From Chitinophagaceae bacterium (GTDB lineage Bacteria; Bacteroidota; Bacteroidia; Chitinophagales; Chitinophagaceae), in contig JANXWM010000733.1 of the NCBI GenBank assembly GCA_025351145.1, positions 1 through 11,520 of the forward strand: 11,520 bases of DNA. The letters run 5' to 3'. The notes beneath the pieces were generated by a model. That model did no database searches. It was not told the origin of the DNA and saw only the letters and a program-made list of their open reading frames with translations. Position numbers and translations under genes: made by a program. Shown here piece after piece: positions 6,190 to 11,520 of this stretch. Position 1 is the first letter of the stretch; every line of letters begins with the position of its first letter.

Positions 6190-6231
6190 CACAGAGTCAC
6201 ACAGAGTTGTTTTCACAGAGTTACACGGAGT
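6190..6231. repeat. Degenerate CACAGAGT short repeats
   Basis: Four irregularly spaced units occur: CACAGAGT at 6190-6197, 6200-6207 and 6214-6221, and CACGGAGT at 6224-6231. They lie just past the spmAB stop (the gene is on the minus strand) in DNA with no gene. Confidence 0.6.
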
Positions 6232-6243
6232 TTTTTAACAGGA

Positions 6244-7476
6244 TTATCTAAAGAAAATATAAGCAATAAATATAGCAGCAATCACCCCAATAAAATCTGC
6301 TGCCATACCCGCCCAAACTGAATACCGCACTTTCTTTATTCCAACACTTCCAAAATATAAGGCAACAATATAAAAAGTGGTATCTGAGCTTCCCATAAAT
6401 GTGCACGCAACTTTACCCACAAAACTATCAGGACCATAAGCCTTCATAGCATCTATCATTAATCCACGCGAACCACTGCCGCTGAATGGTTTCATAATAG
6501 CAGTAGGTAATGCTGGAACAAAGTCTGTATTTACGCCCGTTAAATGCAGCAGGTAAGCAATACCATCTGTGATATAACCCAATGCACCACTATCTCTGAA
6601 AACACGAATGGCTACAAGCATTCCAACGAGGTAAGGAATAATTTTCAACACTACATTAAAACCTTCTTTTGCTCCTTCAATAAAAGCATCGAATACAGAA
6701 ACTTTTTTCCATACGCCGCCAAGAATTATTGTAACGATAATGATCAATAACACCAGATTACCCGAAACAGTGCTGAATGTGTTTTTCATCTCAGGGCTCA
6801 TATAATAAACAGCTCCCATTAAAGCAACGACAAACAAAAGGATAGCGCTTATCCACGAGATGAAAACAAAATCCCATTTAAGTTTTTGTTTAATGCCAAC
6901 TACGAAAATTGCTGCAAGCGTAGTTATTACTGTTCCTAAAACACAGGGAATAAAAACACTGGTTGCATCGGTTGAACCTGCGGCAAGGCGATAAGTAAAG
7001 ATAGAGAGTGGTATTAATACCAGTCCACTGGTATGTAACACCAAAAACATGATCTGCGGGTTTGATGCTGTGCCTTTGTTGGGGTTTAAGTCTTCGAGGC
7101 TTTGCATGGCTTTTAAACCAAATGGTGTGGCAGCATTATCTAGCCCAAGCATGTTGGCGCTGAAGTTCATTACCATTTGGCCCATGGCGGGGTGACCGTC
7201 AGGAACTTCAGGGAAAAGCCTTTTCATAAAAGGATTAAGCTTGCGTGCCAGCCAGTTGATGGCCCCGGCTTTTTCTGCGATGTTCATTAAACCGAGAAAG
7301 AAAACCATAGTGCCGGCAAGGGAGAAAGCTACATCTGTTACAGAAGATTTTGCAGAATCGAAAATACCATCTACAAGTGTTTTAAAAATGGTTGTATCGC
7401 CGAGGAAAATAGATTTGATCAATGCGATAATAAAGGCGATTACGATAAATGCTACCCAAACAATGTTTAATGCCAT
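6244..7476 (-). CDS. Fused SpmA-SpmB spore maturation/nucleoside-recognition (Gate) membrane protein
   Basis: This 410-residue polytopic membrane protein joins two families that are separate genes in Bacillus. The N-terminal half (about 30-200) is SpmA-like, with F-P-E-V-P-D-G-H-P-A-M-G at 88-99 and N-F-S-A-N-M-L-G-L-D-N-A-A-T-P at 104-118. The C-terminal half (about 235-410) is SpmB-like, with F-I-E-G-A-K-E-G-F at 265-273, I-I-P-Y-L-V-G-M-L-V-A-I at 279-290, P-F-S-G-S-G-S-R-G at 330-338 and G-S-S-D-T-T-F-Y at 362-369. Both carry nucleoside-recognition (Gate) domains. In sporulating Bacillus they contribute to spore core dehydration. Bacteroidota do not sporulate, so the role here is probably transport-related and is unknown. 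The gene stands alone, with a palindrome just before its ATG. Confidence 0.9.
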   Translation of the reverse strand: MALNIVWVAFIVIAFIIALIKSIFLGDTTIFKTLVDGIFDSAKSSVTDVAFSLAGTMVFFLGLMNIAEKAGAINWLARKLNPFMKRLFPEVPDGHPAMGQMVMNFSANMLGLDNAATPFGLKAMQSLEDLNPNKGTASNPQIMFLVLHTSGLVLIPLSIFTYRLAAGSTDATSVFIPCVLGTVITTLAAIFVVGIKQKLKWDFVFISWISAILLFVVALMGAVYYMSPEMKNTFSTVSGNLVLLIIIVTIILGGVWKKVSVFDAFIEGAKEGFNVVLKIIPYLVGMLVAIRVFRDSGALGYITDGIAYLLHLTGVNTDFVPALPTAIMKPFSGSGSRGLMIDAMKAYGPDSFVGKVACTFMGSSDTTFYIVALYFGSVGIKKVRYSVWAGMAADFIGVIAAIFIAYIFFR

Positions 7477-7484
7477 GCCCCCGA

Positions 7485-7499
7485 TCCGCCTGAGGCGGA
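7485..7499. repeat. Palindrome just upstream of the spmAB start
   Basis: TCCGCCTGAGGCGGA has 7-bp arms around a single central base. It ends 8 bp before the ATG of the minus-strand spmAB gene. It shares the TCCGCC/GGCGGA arms of the hairpins at 6056-6069 and 6116-6129. In the mRNA it would form a stem right where the ribosome docks. Confidence 0.8.
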
Positions 7500-7593
7500 G
7501 ATTTTGATGAAGCCGTAAAATAAAATAAAGTTTTCAATTATTTACTGCAATATTACTTTGTGGTACATTTAAAATTGAGCAACCTTCTTTCAG

Positions 7594-7665
7594 CGCAGAG
7601 AACAAGAGAACGCGAAGTTTACGCTGAGCATCTCTGCGATAACTCATTATCTCATGTTCTCTGCG
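7594..7665. repeat. Inverted repeat in the spmAB-ychF divergent gap
   Basis: CGCAGAGAACA (7594-7604) and its exact inverse TGTTCTCTGCG (7655-7665) are 11-bp arms around a 50-bp spacer. The spacer contains a further CTCTGCG (7632-7638). The long loop argues against a terminator. Confidence 0.65.
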
Positions 7666-7719
7666 TTAGTAATCCGATGACAAGTGGAAATACTTTAGCA
7701 ACAATTTGAAATCCACCCT

Positions 7720-7727
7720 TACTTTTG
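7720..7727 (+). promoter_or_regulatory. Probable -7 promoter box of ychF
   Basis: TACTTTTG matches the Bacteroidota -7 consensus TAnnTTTG exactly and points towards ychF. The start codon is about 136 bp downstream, so the leader would contain the dyad at 7758-7775 and repeat copy 5. No good -33 element is seen at the usual distance. Confidence 0.45.
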
Positions 7728-7757
7728 CGGCTCGAAACCGGGAACGGCTGTTGAAAG

Positions 7758-7775
7758 CTGTATGATGTTATACAG
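7758..7775. promoter_or_regulatory. Short dyad in the presumed ychF leader
   Basis: CTGTAT-GATGTT-ATACAG is a perfect inverted repeat with 6-bp arms and a 6-bp spacer. It could be a protein-binding site or a small hairpin, and it may be coincidental. Confidence 0.3.
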
Positions 7776-7823
7776 TATAAGTGTGCGACGCAAGGAACGG
7801 TTCACAAAGATTTGCAGCCGGGT
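7776..7823 (-). repeat. Interspersed repeat, copy 5 (left half, inverted)
   Basis: Read on the minus strand it begins near CCCGGCTGCAAATCTTTGTG and runs through AACCGTTCCTTGCGTCGCAC. After CACACTTATA it diverges. It lies 40 bp before the ychF ATG, so an upstream in-frame ATG at 7812 falls inside the repeat. Confidence 0.7.
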
Positions 7824-7862
7824 TCAAAAAAAATAATAACTATAAACTACAAACTTTTAAAT

Positions 7863-8960
7863 ATGGCTTTACAAGCAGGAATTGTGGGATTGCCAAATGT
7901 GGGGAAATCTACTTTGTTTAATGCATTGAGTAATGCAAAGGCGCAGGCGGCCAATTTTCCGTTCTGCACCATTGAGCCGAATGTGGGTGTAATTACCGTT
8001 CCGGATGAGCGTTTGATCGTGTTGGAAAAATTAGTGAAGCCTAACAAAGTTGTGCCAACCACTGTGGAGATTGTGGACATTGCAGGCCTTGTAAAAGGCG
8101 CCAGCAAGGGCGAAGGTTTGGGCAATCAGTTCCTTGGGAACATAAGGGCTACAGATGCTATCATCCACGTGCTGCGCTGCTTTGATGATGATAACGTGAT
8201 TCATGTAGATGGCAAGATTGACCCGGTAAGTGACAAAGAAATTATTGATACCGAACTTCAGTTGAAAGACCTTGACAGCGTTGATAAGAAAATAAACAAG
8301 ACCGAGAAATTACTGAAGACCGATAAAGATGCACCTGCTGCATTGGCAATACTGAAGGAGTTAAAGAACCACCTTGAACAGGGCAAAAATGCCCGTGCTT
8401 TTGAAGTAAGCAAAGAAGATAAAGAAAAATATTTGGCCGATATTTTCATGCTTACCATGAAGCCCGTAATCTATGTATGCAATGTGGATGAAAAATCTGT
8501 TGTAAGCGGCAATTATCATACAAAAGCTTTGATGGATGCGGTGAAAAATGAAAGTGCTGAAATATTATTTGTAAGCGCCGAAATTGAAAGTGAGATTGCT
8601 GTTATGGAAAGTTTTGAAGACAGGCAATTGTTTTTGGAAGATATGGGTCTTCACGAAAGTGGTGTGGCAAGGCTTATTAAGTCGACTTATAAAATTCTTA
8701 ACCTGGCAACCTATTTTACAGCAGGTGTGCAGGAAGTACGTGCATGGACCATTACAAAAGGCATGCTTGCACCGCAGGCAGCAGGCGTTATTCATACCGA
8801 TTTTGAAAAAGGTTTTATACGCGCCGAGGTAATTAAATATGCCGACTTTGTAAAGCTTGGCAGCGAGGCTGCATGCAGGGATGCCGGTAAATTAGCCGTA
8901 CAGGGAAAAGATTATATGGTGGAGGATGGCGATCTGATGCACTTCAGGTTTAATGTATAA
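7863..8960 (+). CDS. ychF: Ribosome-associated ATPase/GTPase YchF (OLA1 family)
   Basis: From the ATG at 7863 the protein has 365 residues, the usual YchF length, and begins M-A-L-Q-A-G-I-V-G-L-P-N-V-G-K-S-T. An in-frame ATG 51 bp upstream (7812) would add 17 residues encoded largely by an interspersed repeat, so I rejected it. The P-loop is G-L-P-N-V-G-K-S-T at 9-17 and the G3 switch is D-I-A-G-L-V-K-G at 72-79. The G4 position reads N-V-D-E at 207-210 in place of N-K-x-D, the change that gives this family ATP preference. A helical insertion lies at about 130-200 and the C-terminal TGS domain at about 280-365. It is a cytoplasmic ribosome-binding protein of the OBG/YchF group. The gene is monocistronic, with a terminator 45 bp after the stop. 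Confidence 0.97.
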   Translation: MALQAGIVGLPNVGKSTLFNALSNAKAQAANFPFCTIEPNVGVITVPDERLIVLEKLVKPNKVVPTTVEIVDIAGLVKGASKGEGLGNQFLGNIRATDAIIHVLRCFDDDNVIHVDGKIDPVSDKEIIDTELQLKDLDSVDKKINKTEKLLKTDKDAPAALAILKELKNHLEQGKNARAFEVSKEDKEKYLADIFMLTMKPVIYVCNVDEKSVVSGNYHTKALMDAVKNESAEILFVSAEIESEIAVMESFEDRQLFLEDMGLHESGVARLIKSTYKILNLATYFTAGVQEVRAWTITKGMLAPQAAGVIHTDFEKGFIRAEVIKYADFVKLGSEAACRDAGKLAVQGKDYMVEDGDLMHFRFNV

Positions 8961-9004
8961 ACACTCCCAAACCAAAAAGGAAGAACATGAATTTTATTAC
9001 AAAG

Positions 9005-9040
9005 ACGCTTCAAAAAAAATGAAGCGTTTTTTTATTTTTT
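9005..9040 (+). terminator. Rho-independent terminator of ychF
   Basis: The stem ACGCTTCA (9005-9012) pairs with TGAAGCGT (9020-9027) around an A7 loop, followed by a T-rich tail to 9040. It lies 45 bp after the ychF stop. The A-rich left side means it might also work in the other direction. Confidence 0.88.
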
Positions 9041-9100
9041 TAGGCCCGGCTGAAGAATATGAATTTAGCTTTCGTTGCGTCGCACTCTTGTACGTTCCGC
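9041..9100 (+). repeat. Interspersed repeat, copy 6 (left part and core)
   Basis: The left part AGGCCCGGCTGAAGAATATG begins directly after the terminator tail, followed by AATTTAGCTTTC and the core TTGCGTCGCACTCTTGTACG ending at 9094. The right part is missing. Confidence 0.82.
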
Positions 9101-9165
9101 ATTTTATGGCAGCAGAAATAACCGGTAGCATTACTATAAGAAATATCAAACGAAAAACTGATTAA

Positions 9166-9501
9166 AAACATCATTTATGCTGCGGCAAATCATTTTTTCA
9201 ACTTAGGTTATGGCATAATTTTATCACGTCAAAAAATAATAATCAGGTAAACCAATACACTTAAAAGGATAGCTAAAAAACTAATTTATCCCTTGTGCAT
9301 TTAACTTCGTAGGCGTGCATAGTCAATATTATCTTTTGTATGCATTTTATTTTTTATTTGTCTGTGTCACTTATCTCAAATAAATTGTAGTCGCAAAAAA
9401 AATTATCACCTGCATAACCAATGGTGGTTAATGTTCAGTTTCTTTCCCCTAATTAGTAAAAAGAAAAACACATTTTTTTTAAACCAAATAAATATAAACA
9501 A
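9166..9501. other. AT-rich gap upstream of the T9SS-exported protein gene
   Basis: No gene is visible. A perfect dyad TAACCA-ATGG-TGGTTA lies at 9415-9430, 72 bp before the next ATG, and could be an operator. TATCTTTTG near 9330 is one base longer than the TAnnTTTG -7 consensus, so I do not call a promoter from it. The last 40 bases before the ATG are nearly all A and T, as in many Bacteroidota leaders. Confidence 0.4.
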
Positions 9502-11241
9502 ATGAAAAAAATTAACCCAGGGAGTTTTCTTCTTATCGCTGCTTTGCTTGGCAGCACTTTTGCGTTTAGCCAGGCAAAAAGTCCTCTATCGCTGCAAAGA
9601 AGGGCAGATGCTGTTATTGGTAAAAACCAGCCAAACTATGCATTCCCTTTCAACACTACGCTGCAAACAAGCCCCGGCGCATCTTTGATTCCAGGCCTTT
9701 CAGATGGTGCTGATGTAAGAATGTTTCCCTCTTCCAATGTACAGGCAGAAGTAACCATCGTAGTCAACAAACAAAACCCGCTTAATTTACTTGCAGCGGC
9801 TAATACTTTAACGGGGTCTTACGCTTATAATCAAGGCTTTTACTCATCATCAGATGGTGGTGCAACATTTGCAGGTGCCGACAAACTGCAGAACATCAAT
9901 GCATCTTTAATTTATGGTGACCCTGCATTAGCTTTTACAGCAGATAATACTGCTTTTATGACAACCATTAACGCTAATGGTGGCTATTGGTTTCAAAAAT
10001 CTACCGATGGCGGCCTTAACTGGGGGCCCGGTTTAAGAGGAACTACAACAACAGGCTTTGATAAAAGTATGATTGCCGCCGATGATCAACTCAGCAGCCC
10101 TTATGTAAATAACTTTTACGCTGCCTGGACAGATTTTAATTCCGGCAATGGTGCAGTTGCTTTTAACAGAAGCACCGATAAAGGTGCTACCTTCTCCAAC
10201 CGCATTTACCTGCGCAACGGCACTGTGGGTTTTGGACAGGGAACCAATGTGCAAACCGGCCCCAACGGTGAAGTATATGTTTGCTGGGCCGAGCATGCAG
10301 ATGCTAATTCGCCTTATGCCGCAGATGGCCTTGGGTTTTCTTATTCATTAGATGGGGGCGTTACATTTACAGCAAGCGCAAGCAGAAAAGTATTTGACTA
10401 TAAGGGAATAAGGGTTGATGGCTATAGTTCTAATTTTAATTATACAAGGTCAAACGATTTTCCTGCCATGGCTGTTGATAAAAGTACCGGACCAAACAGG
10501 GGAAGAATTTATGTAACCTACGCTGCAAAATTAAACGACACAGGAAGGTCTGTAATTAACGTGCGGTATTCAGATGACAAAGGCGTTACATGGAGCCCAA
10601 CATCTAAAATTGTAAGCATAAAAAAATCTGGACAAAGCTGGTTCCCATGGATCACTGTTGATGATGTTACAGGTCTTGTTTGGGTTGTTTATTATGCATT
10701 CGATAACCAGTCAAACAAGTATTCCACCAACACTTATGTAGCTGTATCTGCAAATGGTGGCGGCAAATGGAACAATTTAAAAGTTAGCGATGTGGCGCAT
10801 ATAACTGCAGCTATCGACAATGTGAATTTTGCTTACGGATATGCAGGCGATTATCTTGGTATAGCTGCTTACAATGGCAAGGCTTACCCTGTATGGATGG
10901 ATAACAGAAATGGTACATGGCAGGTTTACTGCTCAACCGTAACTGCCACAAAAGCATTTATACAACAGCAAAATACTACCGACGAAGCTGTAGCAAGCAC
11001 TGGTTTAAATATTCAAAATCTCAGTGCCGGGCCTAATCCTTTTACCGGTTCTATACGCATAAGTTTAGCCAATGCCGTTATTAAAACTGCATCGCTTTAC
11101 AACCAGGATGGCACTTTAATAAAACAATGGACCAAGGCTCCAAATACTTTAAATGTTGCCGATGTGCCAAGAGGTACTTACATTATAAAAGTTACCGACA
11201 CCAATAACAAAATGTATTCTCAAAAGCTTATTAAACAATAA
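9502..11241 (+). CDS. Secreted Asp-box (BNR/sialidase-like) repeat protein with T9SS sorting domain
   Basis: This protein has 579 residues. A signal peptide covers about 1-25 (M-K-K-I, hydrophobic core L-L-I-A-A-L-L, then F-S-Q-A). Six Asp-box motifs of the S-x-D-x-G-x-T-(F/W) type occur at 116-123, 167-174, 224-231, 282-289, 357-364 and 416-423 (the last degenerate, S-A-N-G-G-G-K-W), typical of a beta-propeller like exo-sialidases and their relatives. The final ~75 residues form a type A T9SS C-terminal domain: S-A-G-P-N-P-F at 508-514, then V-P-R-G-T-Y-I-I-K-V at 555-564 and Q-K-L-I-K-Q at the end. Export through the outer membrane, with attachment or release, is therefore expected. Asp boxes mark the fold, not the activity, and I cannot identify the sialidase arginine triad. 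The gene is monocistronic and has its own terminator. Confidence 0.88.
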   Translation: MKKINPGSFLLIAALLGSTFAFSQAKSPLSLQRRADAVIGKNQPNYAFPFNTTLQTSPGASLIPGLSDGADVRMFPSSNVQAEVTIVVNKQNPLNLLAAANTLTGSYAYNQGFYSSSDGGATFAGADKLQNINASLIYGDPALAFTADNTAFMTTINANGGYWFQKSTDGGLNWGPGLRGTTTTGFDKSMIAADDQLSSPYVNNFYAAWTDFNSGNGAVAFNRSTDKGATFSNRIYLRNGTVGFGQGTNVQTGPNGEVYVCWAEHADANSPYAADGLGFSYSLDGGVTFTASASRKVFDYKGIRVDGYSSNFNYTRSNDFPAMAVDKSTGPNRGRIYVTYAAKLNDTGRSVINVRYSDDKGVTWSPTSKIVSIKKSGQSWFPWITVDDVTGLVWVVYYAFDNQSNKYSTNTYVAVSANGGGKWNNLKVSDVAHITAAIDNVNFAYGYAGDYLGIAAYNGKAYPVWMDNRNGTWQVYCSTVTATKAFIQQQNTTDEAVASTGLNIQNLSAGPNPFTGSIRISLANAVIKTASLYNQDGTLIKQWTKAPNTLNVADVPRGTYIIKVTDTNNKMYSQKLIKQ

Positions 11242-11262
11242 CCGTTTCAATAGCTTTTAAAC

Positions 11263-11296
11263 AAAAGCCTGGTCAATAAAATGATCTGGCTTTTTT
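11263..11296 (+). terminator. Rho-independent terminator of the Asp-box protein gene
   Basis: AAAAGCCTGGTCA (11263-11275) pairs with TGATCTGGCTTTT around a short A-rich loop, with one mismatch and one wobble, and runs into a T6 tract ending at 11296. It starts 21 bp after the stop. Confidence 0.8.
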
Positions 11297-11310
11297 GTTA
11301 TCATTATTTG

Positions 11311-11395
11311 TAGCCAGTCTAAAGAATTGCTATGAAGCTTTACTTGCGTCGCACTCTTGTACGGTTGGATTATATATTAAGCTTTTACCGAAGTC
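11311..11395 (+). repeat. Interspersed repeat, copy 7
   Basis: The left part AGCCAGTCTAAAGAATTGC is followed by TATGAAGCTTTA, the core CTTGCGTCGCACTCTTGTAC starting at 11343, and GGTTGGATTATATATTAAGC. The far right end (GCGTAGATTG...) is not recognisable. It lies 14 bp after the terminator. Confidence 0.82.
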
Positions 11396-11520
11396 TCCCA
11401 GCAACGGCGGCGTTGCGTTACGTTGTGTTACAACTTGTGTACAATGCGTACCTTCAAAAGAGCAAAAGCCCAAAGCAGCGATACCCATCTACGCAGTGAT
11501 TTATTGATCCTATCGAAGTC
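11396..11520. other. Non-coding end of the window
   Basis: No gene is supported. A perfect inverted repeat GCAACG-GCGG-CGTTGC lies at 11401-11416, directly after repeat copy 7, and the DNA up to about 11460 is richer in G and T than its surroundings. Nothing else is recognisable. Confidence 0.35.

Noticed and set aside
7812..7862. Upstream in-frame ATG for ychF adding 17 residues
   Set aside because: The start falls inside interspersed repeat copy 5, and the ATG at 7863 gives the normal YchF N-terminus and length.
8953..9165. 70-codon open frame after ychF
   Set aside because: It overlaps the ychF end, runs through the terminator hairpin and repeat copy 6, and has no recognisable protein features.
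11295..11507. 70-codon open frame at the right end
   Set aside because: It starts in the terminator T-tract and is largely encoded by repeat copy 7.

Overview
The window looks like chromosomal DNA of a Bacteroidota bacterium, most likely from a Chitinophagaceae-like lineage (inference). The evidence is a secreted protein ending in a type IX secretion (T9SS) sorting domain, a fused SpmA-SpmB protein, a BlaI/M56-peptidase pair without a beta-lactamase, promoter boxes of the Bacteroidota TAnnTTTG type, and A-rich leaders without Shine-Dalgarno sequences.

Layout. Positions 1-126 hold the last codons of an IS110-family transposase, which overlaps a short open tail (78-236) that looks like the 3' remnant of another gene. 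At 254-291 two copies of the dyad TACGA-N6-TCGTA lie 22 bp apart just before a blaI-blaR1-like operon (294-2702, + strand). Next is an AT-rich two-gene unit on the minus strand (4028-3011): a protein of six 19-residue repeats, and a small protein with weak resemblance to the uracil-DNA-glycosylase fold. This unit is bracketed by two inverted copies of an interspersed repeat. A Tat-exported flavin amine oxidase (5866-4262, -) and a fused SpmA/SpmB membrane protein (7476-6244, -) follow. The ribosome-associated ATPase YchF (7863-8960, +) comes next, and then a secreted Asp-box (BNR) protein with a T9SS tail (9502-11241, +).

The intergenic DNA is unusually structured. Seven full or partial copies of one interspersed element, with the core GCGTCGCACTCTTGTACG, occur in nearly every gap. 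One gap (5867-6243) also carries two long GC-rich hairpins nested inside an 8-bp inverted repeat. A related palindrome, TCCGCCTGAGGCGGA, sits just upstream of the spmAB start codon.

The genes do not form one pathway. The blaI-blaR1 pair is a self-contained proteolytic signalling switch. ychF, spmAB and the amine oxidase are independent housekeeping or metabolic genes. The best candidate for something undescribed is the repeat-bracketed accessory pair at 2751-4246.
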